Shown: positions 51,208 to 61,236 of the stretch, one piece after another | Layout: each line of letters starts with the position of its first letter | How positions within the stretch are numbered: position 1 is the stretch's first letter | Source of the DNA: Entamoeba histolytica HM-1:IMSS | Lineage: Eukaryota; Evosea; Mastigamoebida; Endamoebidae | Assembly (NCBI RefSeq): GCF_000208925.1 | Contig: NW_001914895.1 | Span: 1-64,000 of the forward strand | DNA: 64,000 nt | Direction: 5' to 3' | Notes under the pieces: generated by a model | The model's input: the letters and a program-made list of their open reading frames with translations, nothing else | What the model was told of the DNA's origin: nothing | Databases searched by the model: none | Position numbers and translations under genes: made by a program

Positions 51208-52191
51208 ATGGCTCAACGAGGTGCTACTATCAAAAGCATTGTATTAAAAGGTCATGAAAAGCCTATTACTAAAATTGAATTAACTCGTGAAGGAGATTAC
51301 TTTGTTTCTTGTTCAAATGATAAAACTGCAATGTTATGGAGAGTTGATCCATTAGTTAGTATGGGTGCTTATTCATGTGCTGGAGCAGTATCATCTTGTT
51401 CAATTTCTAATAATGGCCTTTATTTGTATTTAGCGTCAAGAGATGGTTCATTGTATTGTTTTGAATTGGAAACAGGAAAACAAGTATATAATAAATTACC
51501 TATTCCTGGTTGTTATGCACCAATTAAAAGTGTTGAATTATCACCAAATAATGAAAATATTTTAGCTGTTATTGGTGCATTTAGAACATTTGCTTCTTCT
51601 GTTAATTTGATTGATCCAGAAATGAAAACAAAACCAATTTCTGTATTGTCACAAGAAATGCCACAATTAACTAAAGCTAAATGGTTAAGTAATTCTACTT
51701 TTATTGTTGGAGATGAATTAGGTAATTTGAATATGAAAGACATTAGAACACAAAATAATGGTCTTCGATTTGAATCTCATAAAGGTGAAATTACTGATAT
51801 TCAATCAGATGCTAATGATATTCTTCTTGGAACTACTGGTAAAGATGGTAAAGCTTTTGTTCATGATATTAGAATGCCACAAGAAGTTATTTCTACTTTT
51901 GAATCTGGTTATCCATTACAGTCTATTGGATTTGCTCCATATACAGATTATTATGCAGTTGGTGGTGGTCAAGATAAAGCAATGATTACTATGACTCAAA
52001 GAGATATGACAATGCTTATGACTACATTTGTAAGTGCTGTAGATGGACAAGAAATGGTACGTTTACCAGGTCATTTTGGTACTGTTAACACCATTGTATT
52101 TTCACATGACGGTAAGACTATATTTACTGGTGCAGATGATGGTTGTATTAGAATTTCTCCACTAACGAACCCTGTCTTTGCTTCTAATTGA
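51208..52191 (+). CDS. Translation initiation factor eIF3 subunit i (WD40)
   Basis: A 327-residue seven-bladed WD40 protein. It begins with LKGHEKPITKIELTREGDYF, the eIF3i/TRIP1/Tif34 start (LxGHERxxTxIxxNxEGDLxF). The diagnostic late blocks are also present: VGGGQDK near residue 250 and then RLPGHFGTVNTIVFSHDGKT and GADDGCIRI, matching the family GHFGP.N...FHPDG...GGEDG.VR. eIF3i binds eIF3b and eIF3g and helps scanning. Middle blades are divergent. Complete and intronless. Confidence 0.9.
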   Translation: MAQRGATIKSIVLKGHEKPITKIELTREGDYFVSCSNDKTAMLWRVDPLVSMGAYSCAGAVSSCSISNNGLYLYLASRDGSLYCFELETGKQVYNKLPIPGCYAPIKSVELSPNNENILAVIGAFRTFASSVNLIDPEMKTKPISVLSQEMPQLTKAKWLSNSTFIVGDELGNLNMKDIRTQNNGLRFESHKGEITDIQSDANDILLGTTGKDGKAFVHDIRMPQEVISTFESGYPLQSIGFAPYTDYYAVGGGQDKAMITMTQRDMTMLMTTFVSAVDGQEMVRLPGHFGTVNTIVFSHDGKTIFTGADDGCIRISPLTNPVFASN

Positions 52192-52356
52192 TACATTTTG
52201 ATTTGAATCTCAGCAAAAACTTTATTATTTTTATTAATGCAAGATTTTTTTATTTATATCTAATTGATTATTAATCAAAGAAAGTGAAAGAAAAGTTATT
52301 ATAATAAAAAGATGATATATAAAAATATTTTTGTTATGTTATTATAAATTAATTCT

Positions 52357-52803
52357 ATGTTTCTTCTTTATTTCATTAAGAGATTATGTTTTATCATTTC
52401 TTTAATTATTGTGATTGGATATATTGCTTTGATTATATTTATTTCATATTTTGGATTTATTCAATCACTATTTCTCAAGTCTGAATGGATATTAGAAGGA
52501 ATAAACGACAATAATTCTTTACTTCAATTTGTTTTTACTACACCAGGAAATTATCGGATTAATATTAATTCATTATCAATGGAAATATTTATTGGAAACA
52601 TGTTAATAGGAAATGGAATAATGACAGATTTTACAATAAAACAAACTAATAAAATAGAGATACCTTTTTACGATATTCAATATGAAGATTTATTAACTTC
52701 ATTACCGTCTCTTAGTGTTTATCTTAATTCCTTTAAAGTAAGCTGTTTTTCTTTTAAGTTAGAAGAAAACGTTTATTCTTTAAAACAAAAAATAGAAATT
52801 TGA
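52357..52803 (+). CDS. Small single-pass membrane protein with a beta-rich domain
   Basis: A 148-residue protein. A long N-terminal hydrophobic segment (residues about 9-40, ISLIIVIGYIALIIFIS) would be a signal anchor. Residues about 50-148 are beta-rich, with FTTPGNYRININSLSMEIFI, then GNGIMTDFTIKQTNKIEIPF. This pattern is reminiscent of LEA-2/immunoglobulin-like small domains exposed to the lumen or surface, but the match is weak. No family is claimed. Confidence 0.5.
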   Translation: MFLLYFIKRLCFIISLIIVIGYIALIIFISYFGFIQSLFLKSEWILEGINDNNSLLQFVFTTPGNYRININSLSMEIFIGNMLIGNGIMTDFTIKQTNKIEIPFYDIQYEDLLTSLPSLSVYLNSFKVSCFSFKLEENVYSLKQKIEI

Positions 52804-52892
52804 CTTTCTCTTTACAAACATTTGAATCTAATTGATTACTTCCTTACTATTATTTTAAGTCATTTGTATCCAATATTTAATTTATCAGAAAA

Positions 52893-54074
52893 TCATATAT
52901 CTCTTCTTTGTTGATCATCATTTCCAACATTATTTCGTTGTTGATTATCATTATTTCTTTGTTTAGCTAATTTATCAGTATATTCACTAAAGACACGAAC
53001 AGTATCAGTTGCTTGTTGTTTAGTATCAAATTCAATACAAGCAAATTGAGTTTCGGGATTTCCTTCAAAAATATAAAATGACTTCCCCTCAGACTTCCAT
53101 TTACTTATTCTGTTTAATTGTATTTTCTTTTGAAGAGTTCCACTACAATTTGTTATATAAACACCATCTTCTCCTAAAGAAAGTAAAGTACGATCTTTAC
53201 AATGTTTACCAATAATCCCTATTGTTTTAATTCCTTCACACTCACTTAATGCGGTCACAAAACAACGAATCAAATAAGACTTTGGAAATTTTGAATAATT
53301 TACTATTTTTTTGCCTAAGAGAATTAATAGCTTGTGTGTTAAAAATGGTTGTAGATGAAAAGGGATGAAAGACTTTGTTTGAACCCCAAGAGAATGATAT
53401 AGTTTAATTTGTTCTTGTTCTAATTGTTCTAAAGAATGAAGAAGAAGATAATGTTCAATAGTACTAATATCATTTAATAAAGGATTAATAGTAATATTTG
53501 ATGATAACAAAAAATTAAAAACAGCCATTTGGGTATAAGGAATAACAGAAATTGCATGGATATTTGACATAAGAATTGATTTACATACAAGGAAGAATTG
53601 AGTAAAATAGTCAACGGGAATAAAACCAGAACTAAGATATAAAGGTGATAACTTAATCATAATGGGTGTTTTATGACTATAATACTTTGTAATAAAATAT
53701 TCAGATAAGTCAAAGTTAGAGTCTTGAGCATCACAATAACCATCAAAACCTATTGAATAAAAGACTTCTGCTATAGTTTTTGAACAATCCACTTCTTTTC
53801 TTATATTAATATCATTATTTAATTTAAATACAAATGACTGATACCTTTCAACAGGAAGTAAAACTTTAGTTTTGCTTAAGGTACTTGCAAAAGTCAATGG
53901 CTCAATTAATTTTCTTTCTTTTAAATCAATAAAAATTATTTCATAAGAAAGTAAATTTATTTGTTGATAACGTTGTGCAACACTAAACATTAATTCCTTT
54001 TTATTAACTGAGAAAGGTTGAAAAACAAGTTGTTCTTGATCACTAATAAGTATTTGTGTATTGTTATTCATCAT
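52893..54074 (-). CDS. FERM-domain protein with talin-head-like F3 lobe
   Basis: A 393-residue protein. Residues about 10-90 (F0/F1-like) and 95-280 (F2-like helical) precede a clear F3/PTB lobe at about 285-380. There SLGEDGVYITN is followed by LNRISKWKSEGKSFYIFEGN and FDTKQQATDTVRVFSEYTDK, close to the talin block IKRW..SPKSFTL...Q...I...Y.D.I. The protein stops just after F3, apart from an Arg/Asn/Gln-rich tail. It has no talin rod, so it is a stand-alone FERM. FERM proteins link membrane phosphoinositides or receptor tails to actin. Whether it binds integrin-like tails is unknown. Two adjacent Met codons open the frame. Confidence 0.7.
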   Translation of the reverse strand: MMNNNTQILISDQEQLVFQPFSVNKKELMFSVAQRYQQINLLSYEIIFIDLKERKLIEPLTFASTLSKTKVLLPVERYQSFVFKLNNDINIRKEVDCSKTIAEVFYSIGFDGYCDAQDSNFDLSEYFITKYYSHKTPIMIKLSPLYLSSGFIPVDYFTQFFLVCKSILMSNIHAISVIPYTQMAVFNFLLSSNITINPLLNDISTIEHYLLLHSLEQLEQEQIKLYHSLGVQTKSFIPFHLQPFLTHKLLILLGKKIVNYSKFPKSYLIRCFVTALSECEGIKTIGIIGKHCKDRTLLSLGEDGVYITNCSGTLQKKIQLNRISKWKSEGKSFYIFEGNPETQFACIEFDTKQQATDTVRVFSEYTDKLAKQRNNDNQQRNNVGNDDQQRRDI

Positions 54075-54840
54075 ATTATTTTATTTTGAGTTTTGTTCGA
54101 TATAAAAGTTCTATATTAAAATAGATAACAATACTATTAGATATATATTTACTTATGAATGTAATATGTATTTCTAAGATATTATTTGGTTTTTAGTCAT
54201 ACATTATTCTCTTATATAGTATATGTATTATAAGATGACTTGTATAAGTATGAATTGTTTTATTATCATTATGATTAAACATCTTTGAAGACTAATAACA
54301 AAGAAAATTTATTAATTTCATTACCCTAATACTTTTACTTAAAAAAAGAATTACTTCTATGTATAAAAAAACAAAAGAAGGAAAAGAGTTAAGCAAATTA
54401 ACTAACTAATTTTTAACTTTTTAGTTTTGTTTAAGATTGAATCTTTTCTTATTAATTTCATGATAAAAACAAATAAAATCTATTTTGTTTAGTGATACTG
54501 AAAAGATTAGAAAAATATTTTTCTGATGAGTTGATTCAAAATGAAAATGAAATATACATTTAAAACTACAAGTTTTAACGATACTTATCAGAAATAAAGA
54601 TCGTTTCCATTATAAGATGAACGTTATAAAATAACAAATAAAAAAGAATAAAAAATAAATACAAAGTAAAAAATAGAATTAAAGAAAATAATGAAAAAAG
54701 AACTTTAAAAACAAAATCAAGAAAAGCACCATATTTTCTTAATTTAGAATTATAAAAAGTTGAAGTAGTCCACGTAGTCATTAATAAGAAGAACTATAAA
54801 AGGAAGGAAAAAAAAACTACGAAGACATATACAATTACAA
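54075..54840. other. Intergenic region with coactosin promoter elements
   Basis: AT-rich spacer of 766 nt upstream of both flanking genes. Near its end GAACT (54791-54795) overlaps a TATA-like word TATAAAAGG (54795-54803), 37-50 nt before the coactosin ATG. A minus-strand open frame at 54575-54781 has no homology features. Confidence 0.5.
54791..54803 (+). promoter_or_regulatory. GAACTATAAAAGG core promoter for the coactosin gene
   Basis: A GAAC word runs directly into a TATA-like box. It lies 37-50 nt upstream of the ATG at 54841, the arrangement expected of an actively transcribed Entamoeba gene. Confidence 0.5.
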
Positions 54841-55248
54841 ATGGCTACTGAACAAGAGGCTATGGCTTTAATGGGAAGCATTGATGTTCCAAATGGACAA
54901 TGGGTAGTATATGAAGTTAAGAATAAACAACTTGTTTTCAGAACTTCTGGAAATGGAGTTGATTCACTTCGTGATGAGCTTAAGGATGATGAAGCATGTT
55001 TTGCTCTTATTAATCTTAGATGTACTCTTGAAGGTATTCCAGATCAAGCAAGAGGTATTTTCATTGATTGGAAAGGACCAAAATGTAAAGGAATTGCTAA
55101 AGTTAGAGTTAGAGAATTTAAAGATCAAGCACTTGAAGTATTAATGCCACATCATGGTGAATTAGAAGCTGTTGGAAAAACTGAATTTACTGAAGATATT
55201 ATTCTTAAGAGATGGGCTATGAACTCTGGTTCTCACGTTATCAACTAA
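54841..55248 (+). CDS. Coactosin/ADF-homology actin-binding protein
   Basis: A 135-residue single ADF-H domain protein. The fold markers are WVVYEVKNKQLVF near the start, LRDELKDDEACFALINLRC, RGIFIDWKGPKCKGIAKVRV, and a long final helix (EFTEDIILKRWAMNSG). Coactosin-like features are a short N-terminus and the WKG(P)..KG.AK.R pattern on strand 5, instead of the cofilin WSP and nuclear signal motif. Coactosins bind F-actin sides and oppose capping. Strong core promoter elements sit just upstream. Confidence 0.85.
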   Translation: MATEQEAMALMGSIDVPNGQWVVYEVKNKQLVFRTSGNGVDSLRDELKDDEACFALINLRCTLEGIPDQARGIFIDWKGPKCKGIAKVRVREFKDQALEVLMPHHGELEAVGKTEFTEDIILKRWAMNSGSHVIN

Positions 55249-55396
55249 ATTATTTTTCATTAATGTTATTTTAATTTTTATTTTTAATTTTTCTTTGTTT
55301 TATTCATTTATTATTTTTTTTTGTTAAATTTATTATTCTTTTTAATTTTAAAAGAATCTTAAAAGAAAGATCAAATTAAAATTGAACAATTCAAAT

Positions 55397-56422
55397 ATGG
55401 AAGAAGTACCAAATTTCTTAATCAAATTTGATGAATATCTTCAGCTTAGAATGGCCCAACAACAAAACGATTTTTATAAACAAAAAATTTCAAAACTTGA
55501 ATCAGATAAAGAAAAACTCTTTCAAGAAGTAGAACGATTAAAAATTGTCATTAACAAACAACAACAACTCTTTTCAAATAAAATGGCGGAATACCTTCAA
55601 TTTAAGTCTGAAATATCAGCAAAACATTCAACCCAAATTAAAGAAAAACAAGAGCTTATAGATAAAGAAAGGACAGAAAAACATCATTTATTAATTGAAC
55701 TTACTTCTCTTCGTATCCAAGTTAAACAACAAGAAGAGCTTATTAATAAACTTAAAAAATCTGAAGATTCTGATATTATCAGAAAGAAACCTCGAGATTC
55801 TAACGCTTCAATCACATCTCAAAAGATAGTTGTTTCTGAAAAAAAAATTTCTGCTTCTCCTCAAAAAGTTTACGATAGTACAGATACAATAACCCAACAA
55901 CCTCTAATTGACTTAATACAAAGTCATGAAATTGTTCCTACAACTACTCCTCCGTTGTTTCAAGTAAATGATAAGAGTGTTAATGAAAAACAAAAAGTTG
56001 AAAAAAGGGTTAGTGTTGAAAAAAACAACTCCTCTCTTGATAGAAAAATAACTCCATTATTATTAAATGATAAGACACAAAAAGAGGTTCATAGGTTGGT
56101 TCTCCCAAAAACTGACTTTATTTTTACTGTTAATTATAAAAAGGTATGTGAAATATTGTCTCTGATGGTAAAGAATAAATGGTATGAACCAAAAACATCT
56201 TATTTCAAGACTTCAATTGTTTTTGATGAGTATTGTAGAAAAGTGCCAGTTCTTTGTTTTAAAGGAACTGAAGACGATTTATGGAAGAGAAAAAGTGTTA
56301 TTAAAAAATTTGTTGAAACCATAGATAAAATTGAACTTCTTCGTGTTTCTCAAGGAAATAAAAGGCATATTATCTTTGGTGGAGTTAGGCAAAAATATGT
56401 CGAATATTATGACTCTTTTTAA
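55397..56422 (+). CDS. Coiled-coil protein with conserved-looking C-terminal domain, unassigned
   Basis: The frame extends to a TTG at 55382, but the first ATG is 55397, giving 341 residues. Residues about 15-125 are a Glu/Lys/Gln-rich coiled coil (MAQQQNDFYKQKISKLESDK). A Ser/Pro-rich linker follows. Residues about 235-341 form a compact domain starting TDFIFTVNYKKVCEILSLMV and ending in HIIFGGVRQKYVEYYDS. I do not recognise the C-terminal fold. Probably a scaffold protein. Confidence 0.55.
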   Translation: MEEVPNFLIKFDEYLQLRMAQQQNDFYKQKISKLESDKEKLFQEVERLKIVINKQQQLFSNKMAEYLQFKSEISAKHSTQIKEKQELIDKERTEKHHLLIELTSLRIQVKQQEELINKLKKSEDSDIIRKKPRDSNASITSQKIVVSEKKISASPQKVYDSTDTITQQPLIDLIQSHEIVPTTTPPLFQVNDKSVNEKQKVEKRVSVEKNNSSLDRKITPLLLNDKTQKEVHRLVLPKTDFIFTVNYKKVCEILSLMVKNKWYEPKTSYFKTSIVFDEYCRKVPVLCFKGTEDDLWKRKSVIKKFVETIDKIELLRVSQGNKRHIIFGGVRQKYVEYYDSF

Positions 56423-58139
56423 TTAAGTCTTGTTCATAGATGATAGTTATATTAATCTAATCAAATTCTTAAATAAACTTCGTTAAAAAGGATAATTAAA
56501 ATAAAAACAATAAGATTCAATAAACTATTTAATTCTGAAATATTGTAGACTATTTTGTTGTAATAAAATGATAAGCAACGTTAAGAGAATTAAGTCCTGA
56601 AAATTTATCGTATCACAATTCTTTGTAAGACTTTGATATTCTTTTGGTAATAAAAAAATAAATTTGTCCATTTAATTTATTTTTTATTTATTTATAAAAA
56701 ATGGTAAATACCAGTAATAATATCAAAATATAAAAAATTGCTATATAAAACGAAAATAAAGTAAAAACAAATATCAAATGAATAATAATTTTCAAATATA
56801 ATCATTTGCTCAATCAACAACAACAACACTCTTTTTCATAAACTCAAATTTATTTCATTTTGTTATTCTTTTGAACAACAAGTTAAAAAGTATTTTTATT
56901 GTACTATTCTTTTGTTATGATCAATTAATTTATAACAAAGTTTATCATTAAATAAACATATTTTAACTAATTTTTTTTAGTTTTGTATTAGTTAAGTTTG
57001 ACTAATTTTATAACAGAATAAAATAAAACATGTTATATAATTAAAGTTAAATGTATTAATAGACTATCACGTAATAATTTGTTAGTGTGTAACATTTTAA
57101 TTATTGTAAATAATTAACGATAAAACAATCATTTTTATTATCCTTCACTATTGCTACAAAATAAATGGTTCAAAAAGAAATAATGAAAAGAAAATTACTA
57201 CATTTAATTTCTATTAAATCATAACACAATATAAGAAAGCACAAAAGCTTACTTTTCTTGAAGTTACAAGAGACTTTAGTGAATTTCATTAACCTTACTT
57301 ATTAAATAACTTCATTTTTCATAAAGAGTTTATTTAATATTTTATCATGTTCAATGAAATACTCTCTTAAAGTATTATTCAATTTCTTCTACTTTCTTTT
57401 TTTTAAAAATGACTTAAATTAAATGGTGTATCTTCTTATTTGATTAAGTCAACTATTCTACTAAGGTTGTATATATTCCATTACTGATGTAGTTTAGTAA
57501 TAATAAATAAAATAAAACACTACATGATAGTATCAAATATAAAATAAAATGATACATTAAGGATAAAAGAATTTTCATTCAAGACAGATAAAAAGATAAA
57601 ATATTTAATAATATCAGACAAAGCAATACACAAATATTCTAATTTTATATATGGTAACTAAATTTATATTGAGAATTAATATTTTATTATATCACTTAAT
57701 CATCTATCAATTTAATAATAGTTTTAAATACTACTTATGAAAGTTAAAATCATTTTGTTTGTAAGACTAAATGAAAAGTTCCATTAATCAATATTAAATT
57801 TTTGTATATAAAACAGAAATATTTTTGAGTAAATAAATGAATAACTGTTTAATTTTTTAAAACAAAAAAGAAATTATCTATTCTAAAATAACAACCAATA
57901 GAAGAGATAGACAAATTTATTTTAAAGATTTACTTTATATTTAGTTTTTTTTTTTTGAAGTAAATGAAGTAACAAATTTACAATAGAAATTTTTTCTGAG
58001 TTTTTTGTTTCAAATTTTTTGATATTTATAAATAGCTAATAACAAAAACCATTTTGAAAAAAAATAAAAAAAGAAATTACTAAAAAAATAAAAAGGCAGG
58101 TGGGTTAGTACAAAAGAAAACTTAAATTTAATCATTTTA
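56423..58139. other. Intergenic DNA of 1.7 kb, no gene seen
   Basis: Very AT-rich with homopolymer runs and no protein-like frame. The next ATG (58140) is preceded by a short GC-containing stretch (GGCAGGTGGGT). Confidence 0.5.
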
Positions 58140-58433
58140 ATGTCGCGTTTAAAGAGATCACCTGCTTATCATGACTTCAATAAAACTAATCAAGAAGAAA
58201 GTGTTAATGAACAAACACTAACTGAAAATTCATTCTTTTTATTTGCTGATAGAATTCCATCTCCACATATGAGAAGTGATGGTTCACCAACATTAGAAAC
58301 AGATGAAAAAATCGAACAATCAATTGAAGAATTTGGAAATGAAGAAAAACCTATTAATACTCAGTTACACCAAGAACAAGAATGTAATTGTTATACTGAT
58401 ACCTCAACTTCAGTTTTTGAATTTTCATTTTAA
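58140..58433 (+). CDS. Small acidic hypothetical protein
   Basis: A 97-residue Glu/Ser/Asn-rich protein. It has a basic start (SRLKRSPAYHDF) and possible phosphorylation sites (RIPSPHMRSDGSP, matching proline-directed patterns). It contains no membrane segment and no family signature. It stands alone between long AT-rich DNA and the type I membrane protein. The GC-richer start region and ordered codon use make it likely real, but it is short. Confidence 0.5.
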   Translation: MSRLKRSPAYHDFNKTNQEESVNEQTLTENSFFLFADRIPSPHMRSDGSPTLETDEKIEQSIEEFGNEEKPINTQLHQEQECNCYTDTSTSVFEFSF

Positions 58434-58629
58434 GAGATCTTACAAAAGAAAGTAAGTAGAATTAGTTAAATAGAATAATGTAGCATTATAGCATACTCTT
58501 AAATTAAACAACAATGTGTTTTATAGAATTTTTTTAATTCTTTATTCATTTTACTTTTGTTTTATTTTCATTTTTTGAATTAAAAAAATAATTCAATTAG
58601 AAGATTTATTACTGTTGTATAAATTCAAT

Positions 58630-61143
58630 TTAATTCATTTTCAAATTACTGATATGAGAAGCTTTAATTAGTGAATAGATAATAAATAAGACTACTAATA
58701 ATCCTGATACTCCTATAAAAGAAAACATTAACATCATTAAATATGATTGGTTTCTATTCCATTTTTTTGGTACCAATACTACATTAACTCCTCTTAAATT
58801 AAATGGTTGTTTGGGACATACAACATCATCTTTAAATGCATTAGCAACAATATATGTTCCACATTTAATACGGGATTTAATATCAAAAGCTTGTTCGTTA
58901 ACAACGGATTTAATTTGTGGTACATTAAGAATACTTCCTTTAGGTCCATAAACTAAATAAACTTCATCAGTCACTTCTCCTCTAATAACTATTGATGAGT
59001 CTTGAGAAAATGAAATAGTTGAACCTGTTGGTCTAAAATCAGTTCCTAATCCTTTTCCTGGACCTAATGCAAAAGCATTATGATTAACATTAGATAAAGA
59101 AATAGTTGATGAGGAAATAATAAGATTTGAATCATAGACAACAGCTAGTCCAGTTTCTTCAATTTCAATTAATGAATTTTTTAAGTTATTAGTAGTTAAT
59201 TCTAATGACCCTCTATTTTGAATAAAAATTTTAGTATTTTCAACAACTTGTGTTTCTAATGTTAAAATTGCTAATGGATATACTTTAATTATAGTAGATT
59301 CTTCGAGAACATTAATTGTATTAATTAATATTTGACCTTTAATATTTAATGGTCCTGATTGTTGTTTAATACTTCTAACAACAAAATCTCCAACTAATGT
59401 ACATTCTCCAAAACAAGCTAATTGATCAATACTTATTCCATTAGCTTTAATTGTTAAATCATTACCTTCAATTCCTCCTATATCTTCAGTAATTTGAATA
59501 GATTTACCTTCAACAATATAGTTACAATATAATGAATCACAAGTACAAGTTGTGTCATCAGGTAATATTAATTGGTTCTTATTTGTTTTACAGTTTTCTA
59601 AAGTATAAATTGGTTTGTTATTATATTCATAACAAGCATATATTCCAGTTTTAGAAGTGTCTAATACTAAAGATGATATTGAATTATCACGTGATGTTAT
59701 TGAAAAAGAAATATCACTGCTAGATAATTGAATAATTCGTTTACAAAGGTTATCATGCCCACCATCAAAGTTAATATCAACAACTCCTTCTATTTCAACT
59801 TTAGAATTAGTAATAATCCATCCTTTAAATGTACTTTCATAACTACCATAAATAACACCAGATGATAACATCATTTTACTGTCATTCATAAAAATACTTC
59901 CTTTATTATTTAAAAAAATATTAACAGATGACGCAATAATTTGTGCACGTTCAAATGTTGTTACTCCATTAATTATTATTTGTGAATCAGTTAAATCAAT
60001 AAATCCTGTAAGTTTAACATTATCAAAAGTTACTTTACCAATAACATTAAGTTTATTAACTTCAGCTGAAACAAGTTCTAATGAATTAGCAACAATACTA
60101 TTAAATTTTCCTTTTAATGTACTTTCTCCTTGGACTATAATCTCTTCTGCTTCAAATAAACTTCCATCAATTTCAGTATGAAGTTCTTCTGGTATAACCA
60201 ATTGATAAATCTTTTTATTCTTAATTTTATTAAGATCATATCCTTGTGTAAGAGTAATAGAAATAGGTATATCTTCTTGACTTTTCTCTTGTATCTCAAA
60301 ACAATTACTTGGTTCTAATACCTTTCCTAATGAACACATAATAATAGTACATCGAACTTGGGCTCCTTCTTTCTTTAAGTGAATTTCATTTTCTGCACAA
60401 CATTTTTTAAGTTCAAATCCTTTTAAATTAGCTGGAAGTTGTAATTCAGGAAATTCTTGTGTTAATGATTTTATTAAACAAATATCAATATTTTGATCAG
60501 AAAGGTCAAGTTGTTTTGTATCAAGAGCTTTGATAGTACCTTTCTTTTCAACATAAAGAATAAATTCTGTTGCTTTTATAATAAGTAATTGTATTTCATA
60601 ATTTCCTTTGATAGAAAGATAACCATTTGATAACATAGTCAATTCTTTAATTGTTACAGTATTACTAATTTGAAGTATACCTTGAACATAAACCTCATCT
60701 AATTGACTTCCTGAAAATTTAATCACTGAATCAGCTAATGAATTTAATGATAAATCTTTACATTCAGATTTAACAATATCCATAGAAATAGAAGTAGATA
60801 TTAATACTGGATTTTCTGAAGTAATTAAATCAATACTAAGATATCCGTCACCTTTAAAGATAACTTCTGTACCAAAATCTTCAACGACTAACTTTTCAAT
60901 ATGACAACTTTCTGTTAATTGAATTGAAATCTCATCAACATTAATGACTAATTCTTTGACATTGTTAGGTAATCCAATAACACTTTCAAGAGAAGTAAAA
61001 ATAGTACATTCACTTGCACTAAAGTCTTCAACCCTATTACATTTATAAGAGTCACTTTTTGTTCCATCTTCTTCTACTAATTCACATTTGCACTGATTAG
61101 CTAAACATGAAACAATAAAGCATAAAACAATAAAACTTTTCAT
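58630..61143 (-). CDS. Large type I membrane protein with beta-solenoid-like ectodomain
   Basis: An 837-residue protein. Signal peptide at residues 1-16 (KSFIVLCFIVSCLA); luminal Cys near the start (CKCELVEEDG). Most of the length is short beta-strand repeats of about 20 residues (for example KLVVEDFGTEVIFKGDGYLS), like a right-handed beta-helix or degenerate LRR-like solenoid. A single membrane helix lies near 795-825 (MLMFSFIGVSGLLVVLFIIY), with a roughly ten-residue tail. The strand pattern KG(D/N)G(Y/V) also occurs in the ectodomain of the 4296-9389 receptor kinase. Likely surface or endosomal protein of unknown ligand. Confidence 0.75.
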   Translation of the reverse strand: MKSFIVLCFIVSCLANQCKCELVEEDGTKSDSYKCNRVEDFSASECTIFTSLESVIGLPNNVKELVINVDEISIQLTESCHIEKLVVEDFGTEVIFKGDGYLSIDLITSENPVLISTSISMDIVKSECKDLSLNSLADSVIKFSGSQLDEVYVQGILQISNTVTIKELTMLSNGYLSIKGNYEIQLLIIKATEFILYVEKKGTIKALDTKQLDLSDQNIDICLIKSLTQEFPELQLPANLKGFELKKCCAENEIHLKKEGAQVRCTIIMCSLGKVLEPSNCFEIQEKSQEDIPISITLTQGYDLNKIKNKKIYQLVIPEELHTEIDGSLFEAEEIIVQGESTLKGKFNSIVANSLELVSAEVNKLNVIGKVTFDNVKLTGFIDLTDSQIIINGVTTFERAQIIASSVNIFLNNKGSIFMNDSKMMLSSGVIYGSYESTFKGWIITNSKVEIEGVVDINFDGGHDNLCKRIIQLSSSDISFSITSRDNSISSLVLDTSKTGIYACYEYNNKPIYTLENCKTNKNQLILPDDTTCTCDSLYCNYIVEGKSIQITEDIGGIEGNDLTIKANGISIDQLACFGECTLVGDFVVRSIKQQSGPLNIKGQILINTINVLEESTIIKVYPLAILTLETQVVENTKIFIQNRGSLELTTNNLKNSLIEIEETGLAVVYDSNLIISSSTISLSNVNHNAFALGPGKGLGTDFRPTGSTISFSQDSSIVIRGEVTDEVYLVYGPKGSILNVPQIKSVVNEQAFDIKSRIKCGTYIVANAFKDDVVCPKQPFNLRGVNVVLVPKKWNRNQSYLMMLMFSFIGVSGLLVVLFIIYSLIKASHISNLKMN

Positions 61144-61236
61144 AAAAACTAAATCTTTTGAGATCTTTTTCCTTTTTATTCAGTATAATAAAACAATAAT
61201 AAAAAAGATAATAATTACTTGATTAATAAAGTACCC

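Noticed and set aside
54575..54781. Small minus-strand gene before coactosin
   Set aside because: Low-complexity Phe/Leu product and its frame covers the AT-rich promoter region of coactosin.
10366..55396. TTG start codons at 10366, 12495, 14472, 44047 and 55382
   Set aside because: Eukaryotic genes; an in-frame ATG lies 3-15 nt downstream in each case and gives better N-termini.
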